Assembly: GCA_964475205.1 (NCBI GenBank)
Contig: CAYYVQ010000028.1
Location: 1-31,396, forward strand
Reading direction: 5' to 3'
Length of the DNA stretch: 31,396 nucleotides
Source of the DNA: CAYSRM01 sp964475205
Lineage (GTDB): Bacteria > Verrucomicrobiota > Kiritimatiellia > UBA8416 > CAYSRM01
The translations under genes and the position numbers were made by a program. Shown piece by piece: positions 23,641-31,356 of the stretch; position 1 is the stretch's first letter; each line of letters starts with the position of its first letter. A model generated the notes under the pieces. The model made no database searches. It saw only the letters and a list, made by a program, of their open reading frames with translations, and was not told the origin of the DNA.

Positions 23641-25448
23641 TAGTTGAGATGAAGAAAGTAACGCTGCTTTGCCAGGCTTCCAGGACGGATACCACGCTTA
23701 AGGCGCTGAGAAGCATAGGCGCTCTGCATCTTTCCCACATTAACAATCCAGCAACAGAAAACTATGCGCGAATCCAGGATGAGATAGACAGGATAAACCA
23801 GGCCCAGGGTATCCTTTTGTCGCACAAATCTGAAAATTCCGAAGAGGCCCCGGAAAGAACCGCACCGGAAGCCCTTGACGCCATCTTTGAGCTTTCCGGC
23901 AGAAAAGATGAACTAAACGATCGCATACGCGCGCTTGACGAGCAAATCAAACCTTTGCGAAATTTCGGCGATTTTTCCCCTAAAACAATCGAGTTGCTTA
24001 AGAAAAAAGGCATCGACATCAAACTTTATTACGTCCCCGGCAGACGGCTGCCTGATTTTCCCGACAACGTCATAGTCTTTACGGCCAATGCCACGAGAAC
24101 GGGAACGTACTTTGCTGTTTTATCAAATGATAATATCAAAATGGATCTCCCTGAAATTCCCGTTCCCTCCAAATCACTCTCAACAATTGAAAAAGAAATC
24201 AAACAGGCAAAAGAAGAAACAGGTGAAATCGAAAGAAAACTCGCCGGAGCCGGCAGATATAATGAAGCGCTGACCGATTTGCTTCATCAGCTTGAAATCA
24301 ACGCCGAATATGTCCAGGCAAGAGACGGAATGGGCACATCTGAGACAATATCCTATCTCCAGGGTTTCTGCCCAGTGGACAGAATTGACAACCTCAGGCA
24401 AAAAGCAGCCACCGAAGGATGGGGCCTGGTGATTGAAGATCCTGAAACCGAAGAACAGGTCCCTACCCTTCTAAGGCATCCGAGATGGGTACGCCCCCTT
24501 AAACCGGTATTGTCGTTTCTTGGAATAGCTCCAGGCTACAAAGAATCAGACATCAGCCCGGCATTTTTTGGATTCCTGACAATCTTCTTCGCCATGATCG
24601 TCGGGGACGCCGGATACGGAATAATAATCCTGGCAGCCACATTGATAGTTGCACGAATAAAAAAACTGGCCGTATCCGGTTCCGTGTTGCTTTTACTGAT
24701 TTTGAGCGGGACTACAACTCTATGGGGGCTGCTCACAGGGAATTTCTTCGGGATTAACCCCGCACTTGTCCCCTCCCCTCTGAATGCTCTCAAAATAGAC
24801 TGGTTGCTTAAACAGGAAAACAGCATGGCTTTCTGCCTTCTCCTCGGGGCGGTGCACCTTACAATCGCGCATCTGTGGAATATGTTTGACCAGGCTGGAA
24901 AAAACCTGCCGAAAATTATCGGCCAGATCGGGTGGATAGCAATTTTATGGACAATGTATATGCTGGCAAGTTTTCTTCTACTTCAAACAGAATTACCGTC
25001 ATTGTTTCTGCCTACAGCCATAGCAGGCTCTATTGCTGTTGTGCTTTCTCTTGTGCTTCAAAAGACATGGGTTGATCTTGCCATGCTGATACTGGATATC
25101 ATAAGCAACTTTGGAGACATAATGTCTTACCTTCGTCTTTTCGCCCTTGGAATCGCAAGTGTTAAGGTTGCAGAGGCATTCAATATTATGGCGCTTGATC
25201 TGGGTGGAGCCATTACTTCGTCCATGGGCCTGCCTTCCGGATACATTGCCGCGGCCATTCCAGTGGCGCTTATTTTACTGTTCGGCCACCTTCTTAACCT
25301 TGTTCTATGCATCCTGAGCGTTCTCGTTCACGGCGTAAGGCTCAATACTCTCGAGTTTTCGACTCATGTCGGGCTCAAGTGGTCAGGAATCAATTATAAA
25401 CCATTTGCATTGAAGGAAAGTAAACTTCCCGTTGCGGCAGCAAGTTGA
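23637..25448 (+). CDS. atpI: V/A-type ATPase membrane subunit I (a-subunit)
   Basis: 603 residues. The N-terminal half (about 1-300) is cytoplasmic, with coiled coils and two small globular lobes. The C-terminal half has about seven membrane segments beginning near residue 305 (FLTIFFAMIVGDAGYG), then LWGLLTGNFFGI and the key helix SYLRLFALGIASVKVAEAFN with Arg500, the residue that faces the ion-binding glutamate of the ring. This subunit forms the two ion half-channels. The start ATG overlaps atpD; an alternative Met is four codons on. It is followed by a 111-base gap before atpK. Confidence 0.94.
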   Translation: MIVEMKKVTLLCQASRTDTTLKALRSIGALHLSHINNPATENYARIQDEIDRINQAQGILLSHKSENSEEAPERTAPEALDAIFELSGRKDELNDRIRALDEQIKPLRNFGDFSPKTIELLKKKGIDIKLYYVPGRRLPDFPDNVIVFTANATRTGTYFAVLSNDNIKMDLPEIPVPSKSLSTIEKEIKQAKEETGEIERKLAGAGRYNEALTDLLHQLEINAEYVQARDGMGTSETISYLQGFCPVDRIDNLRQKAATEGWGLVIEDPETEEQVPTLLRHPRWVRPLKPVLSFLGIAPGYKESDISPAFFGFLTIFFAMIVGDAGYGIIILAATLIVARIKKLAVSGSVLLLLILSGTTTLWGLLTGNFFGINPALVPSPLNALKIDWLLKQENSMAFCLLLGAVHLTIAHLWNMFDQAGKNLPKIIGQIGWIAILWTMYMLASFLLLQTELPSLFLPTAIAGSIAVVLSLVLQKTWVDLAMLILDIISNFGDIMSYLRLFALGIASVKVAEAFNIMALDLGGAITSSMGLPSGYIAAAIPVALILLFGHLLNLVLCILSVLVHGVRLNTLEFSTHVGLKWSGINYKPFALKESKLPVAAAS

Positions 25449-25460
25449 TCCGTATATATA
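25432..25460 (+). promoter_or_regulatory. candidate internal promoter ahead of atpK
   Basis: TTGCGG (25432-25437) at the end of atpI and TATATA (25455-25460) are 17 bases apart. It could provide additional atpK message. The hexamers are only moderate matches. Confidence 0.3.
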
Positions 25461-25559
25461 TAGACAGAAACAACTGCATGTTGAATTGTCAGCATGGCCG
25501 GAAAACAAACAGGTTGAAACAGAAACATAACAGGAAAGAACTGAAATGGAGGACAGGAT

Positions 25560-26015
25560 ATGGAATTGTCACCTGAAACGGTAGAATCATTGGGAAAGAT
25601 CGGGGCGGCCGCCGGGGTAACTCTTGCGGCTTTCGGCTCCGCGCTGGGAACAGGAGCAGCAGGGCAGGCCGCTGTCGGCGCCTGGAAAAAATGCTACGCT
25701 CAAAGCAAGATGGCGCCTATGCTTCTGGCAGCCTTTGTTGGATTTCCAATGACACAAACTTTTTACGGCTTGCTCGTAATGTACAGACTTAACGGTCTGG
25801 CAACAGAAGGCGCTGCCTTTCCGGGATTGGTCGGATGGGGAATTTTTGCCGGGCTTGCAATCGGTATGTCCGCATGGATGCAGGGCAAAGCCGCAGCAGG
25901 TGCGTCCGACGCACTTGCTGAAACCGGGCAGGGTCTGGCAAACTACATAATTGCACTCGGCATAATCGAGTCTGTCGCCCTGTTCGTAATGATCTTCCTT
26001 ATGATAGGAGTCTGA
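25560..26015 (+). CDS. atpK: V/A-type ATPase ring subunit K (16-kDa-type proteolipid)
   Basis: 151 residues with four membrane segments in two hairpins, the duplicated V-type form. The ion-binding glutamate is Glu137 in the second hairpin (GIIESVALF); the first hairpin has Gln66 at the matching position (PMTQTFYG). Thr65, Gln66, Gln108 (AWMQGKAAAG), Glu137 and Tyr69 line up with the Na+ ligands described for Enterococcus hirae NtpK, except that the Leu61 backbone ligand position is Phe62 here. This points to a Na+-type ring, by analogy. A perfect GGAGG lies 7 bases before the ATG, stronger than any other ribosome site in the operon, as expected for the subunit present in most copies. It is the last gene of the operon. 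Confidence 0.94.
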   Translation: MELSPETVESLGKIGAAAGVTLAAFGSALGTGAAGQAAVGAWKKCYAQSKMAPMLLAAFVGFPMTQTFYGLLVMYRLNGLATEGAAFPGLVGWGIFAGLAIGMSAWMQGKAAAGASDALAETGQGLANYIIALGIIESVALFVMIFLMIGV

Positions 26016-26033
26016 TCACTAAACAGTCAGCAG

Positions 26034-26063
26034 TAATGCCGGAGGCACAGTCCTCCGGCATTA
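26034..26063 (+). terminator. 12-bp perfect hairpin after atpK
   Basis: TAATGCCGGAGG and CCTCCGGCATTA pair perfectly around the loop CACAGT. No T-run follows directly, so it may work together with the next hairpin, act as a 3' stabiliser, or be read by Rho. Confidence 0.65.
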
Positions 26064-26069
26064 ATCCTG

Positions 26070-26095
26070 AAAAAAGTTGATTTAACAGCTTTTTT
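26070..26095. terminator. second, T-tract hairpin after atpK (possibly bidirectional)
   Basis: AAAAAAGTTG (26070-26079) pairs with CAGCTTTTTT (26086-26095), with one G-U pair and a 6-base loop. The T6 tract on the right and A6 on the left give it terminator-like form in both directions. Only 3 of the 10 pairs are G-C or G-U, so it is weaker alone. Confidence 0.5.
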
Positions 26096-26097
26096 AC

Positions 26098-26125
26098 TTC
26101 ACCTGTGAGGAATAATCCGTATATT
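26098..26125 (+). promoter_or_regulatory. candidate promoter for the rnf operon
   Basis: TTCACC (26098-26103) and TATATT (26120-26125) are 16 bases apart, directly after the terminator hairpins. A start near 26131 would give a leader of about 40 bases to the rnfA ATG at 26173. Confidence 0.4.
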
Positions 26126-26172
26126 CTACGAGGTTTGTTTAAAGCTGTAACTCTTTTGTGTGGATTTTCAAT

Positions 26173-26775
26173 ATGGTTGGCAAAGAGTTTATTCTTATAA
26201 TTATAAGCGCAGTGCTGGTGAATAACTTTGTATTGCACCGTTTCCTCGGAATCTGCCCGTTCCTCGGGGTTTCAAAGAAGCTTCCCACAGCTCTGGGAAT
26301 GTGCGGCGCTGTTCTTTTTGTAATGACAGCGGCCTCTGCTGTTACTCATCCAATCTATCACCATGTGCTGGCAGAGAACGCCTTGATCCCGCAGGACCTG
26401 ACATATCTCAAGACAATTGTTTTTATCCTTATAATAGCGTCGTTTGTTCAATTGATTGATACCGGTCTCAAAAAACTTGCTCCTGCCCTTCATGGCGCTC
26501 TAGGCATTTTTCTCCCGCTCATAACAACGAACTGCGCTGTTCTCGGCATGGCCGTTCTTAATATTCAATTGAAATACAACTTCGCCAAAGCCGTAACATT
26601 CGGATTGGGCTCCGGTCTGGGCTTCTCGCTGGCGCTGGTGATTTTTACCGGCCTTCGCGAAAAGATCGACAGATCGAATCCCCCAAAAGCATTCCAGGGG
26701 GTCGCAATCGCGCTGGTAACAGCGGGCCTTCTTAGCCTGGCTTTTATGGGCTTCTCATCCATGGTAAAGCAATAG
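26173..26775 (+). CDS. rnfA: Rnf complex subunit RnfA
   Basis: 200 residues from ATG 26173 (MVGKEFILIIISAVLVNNFVL), which fits the family length and start; a GTG five codons earlier is the alternative. About six membrane segments. VNNFVLHRFLGICPFLGVSKK with Cys28 and ITTNCAVLG with Cys121 are the two half-sites that, with the matching cysteines of RnfE, hold a membrane-embedded [2Fe-2S] cluster in known Rnf/Nqr structures. It opens a six-gene rnfABCDGE operon and ends 1 base before rnfB. The ribosome site (GTGGA) is weak. Confidence 0.95.
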   Translation: MVGKEFILIIISAVLVNNFVLHRFLGICPFLGVSKKLPTALGMCGAVLFVMTAASAVTHPIYHHVLAENALIPQDLTYLKTIVFILIIASFVQLIDTGLKKLAPALHGALGIFLPLITTNCAVLGMAVLNIQLKYNFAKAVTFGLGSGLGFSLALVIFTGLREKIDRSNPPKAFQGVAIALVTAGLLSLAFMGFSSMVKQ

Positions 26776-26776
26776 T

Positions 26777-27577
26777 ATGCAACAGGTATTCATAACAGGC
26801 ACAACAATGGCGGGCATCGGCGCGGTCTGCGGCTTTGCCCTTGCGCTTGCGGCCAGATTTCTTGCGGTCAAAGAGAATCCGAAAGTGGAAAAACTCATTG
26901 AGGTGCTCCCCGGCGCCAACTGCGGGGGATGCGGCTACGCAGGTTGCGCCGATTATGCCAAGGCCATTGTGCTTGAAGGAGCGGACGTCAACCTGTGTAC
27001 GGCAGGCGGACAGGAGACGCTGGACAAAATATGCCAGGTCATGGGCATGGAAGCCCCGGAAGGCAGCACAAGGAAGGTTGCAATGATCCTGTGCGGCGGC
27101 GATGACGACAGGGCAAAGAAACGGTTCAAGTACAACGGTGTCGCCTGCTGCGCGGCCGCAGACGCGGTTGATGGCGGCGACAAGGCCTGCAGATACGGGT
27201 GCCTGGGTTACGGAACCTGCGTCAGAGCCTGCCCCGTCGGAGCAATAGAACTGCGCAACGGGCTGGCTTACGTGCATCCGGAACTCTGTATTGGTTGCGA
27301 GGCCTGTGTCTCGGCCTGTCCCCGCAACATAATCAAAATGGTTCCAGTCAACCGAAACATACATGTGCTCTGCAGCTCGAAGGATAAAGGTCCGGCAGTG
27401 AAAAAAGCCTGCGAAGTGGGATGTATCGGTTGCAGAATGTGCGCAAAGCTTGCGGAAGACGACGCTATCACAATGGACGGGTTCCTGGCAGTTGTGAACT
27501 ACGAAAAGCAGCTTGAAAACGAACAGGTTGTGGAGAAGTGTCCGACTAATTGCATAACAAAACGTGAACTGAAATGA
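26777..27577 (+). CDS. rnfB: Rnf complex ferredoxin-like subunit RnfB
   Basis: 266 residues. An N-terminal membrane anchor (about 4-30) is followed by the CGGCGYAGC four-Fe-S motif (Cys49, 52, 57, 74). Next come ferredoxin sites with Cys138/142/148/152 and Cys171/174/177/181, then a third, irregular group Cys212/216/219/222 and Cys255/259. This is longer and richer in clusters than the E. coli RsxB (192 residues) and like the long clostridial type. RnfB accepts electrons from reduced ferredoxin, here probably that made by PFOR. The stop overlaps rnfC as ATGA. Confidence 0.95.
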   Translation: MQQVFITGTTMAGIGAVCGFALALAARFLAVKENPKVEKLIEVLPGANCGGCGYAGCADYAKAIVLEGADVNLCTAGGQETLDKICQVMGMEAPEGSTRKVAMILCGGDDDRAKKRFKYNGVACCAAADAVDGGDKACRYGCLGYGTCVRACPVGAIELRNGLAYVHPELCIGCEACVSACPRNIIKMVPVNRNIHVLCSSKDKGPAVKKACEVGCIGCRMCAKLAEDDAITMDGFLAVVNYEKQLENEQVVEKCPTNCITKRELK

Positions 27578-28932
27578 AGATTCTGAAGGCAAAATTCAAA
27601 TCGAAAGGCGGTGTGCATCCGGTATACCACAAAGAACTCGCCAGGGATAGCGAAATACGTGAAATGCCCATACCCCAACTGCTGCAGGTCTCCATGGCGC
27701 AACATCTCGGAGCTCCGGCCAAGCCCGTGGTCAACAGGAAAGACACGGTGCTCAAAGGCCAACTGATAGGCGAAGCGGCCGGTTTTATCTCTGCGAATGT
27801 TCATGCCCCCACATCAGGTACGGTGAAGAATGTAGCCGAGGCCATTACCGCTCCCGGACAATATGCCCCGGCAATTGAAATAGAGCCTGACGGCGAGGAT
27901 ACCTGGACTGATCCGATCACCGTGCCCAAACCATGGAGCGAAATGGAAGCGGGTAAACTTGTTGATATCATTGCCTCCGCCGGAATAGCCGGCATGGGAG
28001 GCGCAGGTTTTCCGACACATGTGAAACTGTCGCCCCCCAGGGAAAAGCCTATCGACACGCTAATTATCAACGGAGCTGAATGCGAACCATACCTTACTTC
28101 CGACTTCAGGATGCTGGTCGAACATGCCGGGGAAATATGGGAAGGCATACAGATAATTCGGCACATTCTCGGGACAAAAACCGTGCGTATAGCTATTGAA
28201 AGCAATAAACCCGAAGCCATACAGGCAATGGAGCAGGCTCTCGGCGCTCCGCAGGGAGATGTGGGCATAGTAGAACTGCCCACGGAGTACCCCCAGGGAG
28301 CAGAGAAACAACAGATTTACGCTATAACCGGACGCGAAGTCCCCTCCGGCGGCCTGCCCATGGACGTCGGAACACTGGTTGAAAACGTTGGAACAGTGTA
28401 CGCCATAAGAGAAGCGGTTATCATTGGGCGTCCCCTCATAGGTCGCGTCACTAGCGTTACCGGCGAGGCTGTAAAACAACCGTCCAATGTGCTGGCAAGG
28501 CTCGGCTCCAGCTACAAGGATCTCATCGACTTCTGTGGCGGAGAAACCGGCCATGCGTCAAAAGTTATCTCAGGCGGCCCCATGATGGGCTTTGCGCAGG
28601 CCGGACTCGATGTATCCACAAGCAAGACCTGCTCCGGAATTCTGCTTCTGCCGCCTTCAAAAGTTTCGCAATTCACTTCAATGCCTTGCATAAGCTGCGG
28701 AAGATGCGTGGCCGCATGCCCCATGACTCTAATGCCCTCTGAGCTCAGCCACATGCTTGAAGCCGAAGATTACGAGGCAGCGCAGGCTTACAATGTGATG
28801 GATTGTATTGAATGCGGTTGCTGCGCGTTCGTGTGCCCGGCTCACCGCCCAATGGTACAGCATATGAGACGAGGCAAAGCCCGGGTCGCGGCAAAACTTC
28901 GAGCCGAACGCGAAAAGGAAAAACAGGGCTAA
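27574..28932 (+). CDS. rnfC: Rnf complex NADH-binding subunit RnfC
   Basis: 452 residues. The FMN/NADH domain has GIAGMGGAGFPTHVK (about 137-151) and LIINGAECEPYLTSDFR (about 163-179), like the NuoF fold. A slightly different SLBB-like stretch follows. The C-terminal part has two [4Fe-4S] sites, Cys372/375/378/382 and Cys411/414/417/421. It lacks the long repeat tail of E. coli RsxC (740 residues), so this is the compact form. RnfC is where NAD+ is reduced. It starts inside the end of rnfB. Confidence 0.95.
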   Translation: MKILKAKFKSKGGVHPVYHKELARDSEIREMPIPQLLQVSMAQHLGAPAKPVVNRKDTVLKGQLIGEAAGFISANVHAPTSGTVKNVAEAITAPGQYAPAIEIEPDGEDTWTDPITVPKPWSEMEAGKLVDIIASAGIAGMGGAGFPTHVKLSPPREKPIDTLIINGAECEPYLTSDFRMLVEHAGEIWEGIQIIRHILGTKTVRIAIESNKPEAIQAMEQALGAPQGDVGIVELPTEYPQGAEKQQIYAITGREVPSGGLPMDVGTLVENVGTVYAIREAVIIGRPLIGRVTSVTGEAVKQPSNVLARLGSSYKDLIDFCGGETGHASKVISGGPMMGFAQAGLDVSTSKTCSGILLLPPSKVSQFTSMPCISCGRCVAACPMTLMPSELSHMLEAEDYEAAQAYNVMDCIECGCCAFVCPAHRPMVQHMRRGKARVAAKLRAEREKEKQG

Positions 28933-28944
28933 TAGAGAGACCAT

Positions 28945-29964
28945 ATGACCGACAACAACCAACAGCACATAGTCAGCGTATCGCCGCACACGCACGAAGG
29001 TTCCAGCGTCAGGCGAATTATGTTCGATGTTATAATCGCGCTTATCCCGGCCGCTGCCGTTGCAGTCTACCTGTTCGGCATCGACGCGGTTCGCCTGATA
29101 GCAGTGTGTATAATCTCATGTGTAAGTCTGGAGTATGCGTGCCGTAAAGCAATGGGCAGAGACAGCGGAATCGGAGACCTTAGCGCGGTGGTAACCGGCA
29201 TACTCATCGCTTTTAACCTGCCTCCAGCCCTTCCATGGTGGATGGCTTTCATCGGATGTGTTTTTGCAATCGTAATAGCCAAACAGTTGTTCGGCGGATT
29301 AGGATACAATCCTTTCAACCCCGCCCTGATCGGCCGTGTCGCCCTTACAATGTCTTTTCCCGTGGCCATGACAACATGGTCCAAATGGCAGAACAGCCCT
29401 GTTCAAACGCCGGTTGACGCTGAAACTTACGCAACACCGCTGGGTCTGGCAAAAACAGGTTTGCAGACTGCGGGAAAACTTCCCTATGAATTCGATCACT
29501 CTATGGCTATGGACTTTTTCCTCGGCAACATGAATGGATGTATAGGAGAAGTCTCTGCAGCCGCGCTTATCCTCGGCGGAATATATCTTCTGATCCGACG
29601 CTGTATTACCTGGCATATTCCCGTATCATATTTTGGAACAGTTGCATTTTTTTCGGCCATCCTCTGGCTTGCCGATAAAGGCCACAATATGCCCCCCTTT
29701 TTCCATCTCCTTGCCGGAGGATTGGTTTTGGGATCCATCTACATGGCAACCGATATGGTGACCTCCCCGGTAACCAAAAAAGGAATGCTTGTTTTTGGCG
29801 CCGGATGCGGCATATTGACCATGCTCATCAGGAAATGGGGCGCCTTTCCCGAAGGAGTCAGTTTTTCAATCCTCCTTATGAACGCGGTAACGCCTCTCAT
29901 AAATCGGGCGACAAAACCCCGGGTTTTCGGAACCGGAAAAAAAGGTAAAACAGCGCAAAGCTGA
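28945..29964 (+). CDS. rnfD: Rnf complex membrane subunit RnfD
   Basis: 339 residues, polytopic, with about nine or ten membrane segments. GYNPFNPALIGRVAL and ATDMVTSPVTKKG are family hallmarks. The segment AETYATPLGLAK contains Thr164 at the position known in RnfD/NqrB to carry covalently bound FMN (family form about DxxSxATPL). RnfD is a main ion-translocating subunit. Attachment of the flavin needs an ApbE-type transferase, not in this window. GAGAGA lies before the ATG; it follows rnfC by 12 bases. Confidence 0.94.
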   Translation: MTDNNQQHIVSVSPHTHEGSSVRRIMFDVIIALIPAAAVAVYLFGIDAVRLIAVCIISCVSLEYACRKAMGRDSGIGDLSAVVTGILIAFNLPPALPWWMAFIGCVFAIVIAKQLFGGLGYNPFNPALIGRVALTMSFPVAMTTWSKWQNSPVQTPVDAETYATPLGLAKTGLQTAGKLPYEFDHSMAMDFFLGNMNGCIGEVSAAALILGGIYLLIRRCITWHIPVSYFGTVAFFSAILWLADKGHNMPPFFHLLAGGLVLGSIYMATDMVTSPVTKKGMLVFGAGCGILTMLIRKWGAFPEGVSFSILLMNAVTPLINRATKPRVFGTGKKGKTAQS

Positions 29965-29986
29965 CAAGCAGAATGGTCTGAATAAA

Positions 29987-30598
29987 ATGAAAAAAATTAT
30001 ACAATTAACAGCCATACTCGCGCTGGTGACACTCGTGGCCGGATTACTCCTGGCAGGCGTTAACCAGCTCACGAAAGAACCTATTGAAAAAACCGGAAAG
30101 AGAGTCCGTCTGGCTGCAATCAAGAAAGTCCTGCCTCCCTGTGACAACGACCCTATACAGGACAAAGTTACCATTAAGAAAGGCGGGCGGGAGTGGACTT
30201 TCTACGTGGCTCTCCAGGAAGGAGCCTATGCGGGCGCAGCTTTCCAGACGTCTTCACAGAAAGGCTACGGAGGAAAAATTGACATTATGGTTGGAGTCAA
30301 TGATGACAACAAAGTTCAGGCCATTGCCATTCTGACTCATGCTGAAACACCGGGACTCGGCGCCAAGATAGAAGAGCCCGCCTTCAAAAAGCAGTTTGCG
30401 GGCAAAAACATTGAAAAGACTAATTGGAAAGTAAGAAAGGACGGAGGCGACATAGATCAGATTACGGCTGCAACCATTTCCTCGCGCGCCGTGTCCGATG
30501 CAGTTGAAAAGAGTGTCAATGTGTATCTTGAAGAAAAAAAACGCATACTGTCAAAATTGAAAATTGACCCGGCACAAAACACAGAGGACCAACCATGA
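29987..30598 (+). CDS. rnfG: Rnf complex flavoprotein subunit RnfG
   Basis: 203 residues: one N-terminal membrane helix (about 4-25) and an exported FMN-binding domain. HAETPGLGAKI (about 118-128) is the standard motif. DQITAATISSRAV has Thr163 at the position of covalent FMN; the usual S/T-G-A-T here reads T-A-A-T, with Ala in place of Gly. Electrons pass through this FMN between RnfD and RnfE/A. No strong ribosome site is visible before the ATG. It ends as ATGA overlapping rnfE. Confidence 0.93.
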   Translation: MKKIIQLTAILALVTLVAGLLLAGVNQLTKEPIEKTGKRVRLAAIKKVLPPCDNDPIQDKVTIKKGGREWTFYVALQEGAYAGAAFQTSSQKGYGGKIDIMVGVNDDNKVQAIAILTHAETPGLGAKIEEPAFKKQFAGKNIEKTNWKVRKDGGDIDQITAATISSRAVSDAVEKSVNVYLEEKKRILSKLKIDPAQNTEDQP

Positions 30599-31275
30599 GC
30601 AGCCTGGGACGCGAATTTACAAAAGGTCTGTGGCGCGAAAACCCAATATTCCGGCTTGTGCTCGGCATGTGCCCTACACTTGCCATCACAACTTCAGTTG
30701 AGAACGGACTTGGAATGGGGCTTGCTGCGACCTTTGTACTTGTATGCTCCAACATCGTCATATCATCAATACGTAATTACATCCCGACCCGGATCCGCAT
30801 TCCATGTTTCATCGTTGTTATTGCCACTTTTGTAACGGTAGTAGACCTTACCATGCATGCGTTTGCTTACGAACTCTACAAGAATCTTGGCATTTTCATA
30901 CCGCTCATCGTGGTAAACTGCGTGATTCTCGGAAGGGCCGAGGCCTTCGCGTCAAAACATCCGGTATCCCTTTCAATAGCCGATGGTCTGGGAATGGGGA
31001 TTGGTTTCCTGCTGGGCCTGACAGCCCTGGCGGCTGTCAGGGAAATACTCGGCAACGCTTCTTTTACTATCTGGGGCAATCTGGGATGGAAAACAACCGG
31101 AGTCAAACCTGTTATACTAATGATCCTCGCCCCCGGCGGCTTTATAGCCCTTGGATTGCTGCTTGGAATGATGAACCACATTCAGTCAATAATCGCCAGG
31201 CGGCGCGGTAGCCATTACGCTCCTCCCCAACATCTCGATTGCCGGCACTGCAATCTCTGCCGCTTTGGAGAATAG
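30595..31275 (+). CDS. rnfE: Rnf complex subunit RnfE
   Basis: 226 residues, homologous to RnfA and of similar membrane topology. NPIFRLVLGMCPTLAITTSVENGLGMG with Cys26 and VVNCVILGRAEAFASKHP with Cys109 provide its half of the buried [2Fe-2S] site. The short soluble C-terminus ends with CRHCNLC (Cys216, 219, 222), a CxxCxxC group that I do not associate with the core family function. It closes the rnf operon; a hairpin terminator follows. Confidence 0.93.
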   Translation: MSSLGREFTKGLWRENPIFRLVLGMCPTLAITTSVENGLGMGLAATFVLVCSNIVISSIRNYIPTRIRIPCFIVVIATFVTVVDLTMHAFAYELYKNLGIFIPLIVVNCVILGRAEAFASKHPVSLSIADGLGMGIGFLLGLTALAAVREILGNASFTIWGNLGWKTTGVKPVILMILAPGGFIALGLLLGMMNHIQSIIARRRGSHYAPPQHLDCRHCNLCRFGE

Positions 31276-31326
31276 CCGCTGCTCATGCCTCCCAGGGTCA
31301 CGTCGCGACAATCGATTCCGTTGAAA

Positions 31327-31356
31327 AACCCCTATGAAGGGGTTGCTCGTTTTTTT
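31327..31356 (+). terminator. intrinsic terminator after rnfE
   Basis: AACCCC and GGGGTT pair around a 6-base loop (31327-31344). Five bases later comes a run of seven T (31350-31356). This is the most classical terminator in the window and marks the end of the rnf operon. The last 40 bases show nothing else recognisable. Confidence 0.65.

Noticed and set aside
26744..27592. 282-codon minus-strand open frame across rnfB
   Set aside because: It is antisense to RnfB, whose Fe-S motifs are unmistakable; the many Cys and His are reflected from that gene.
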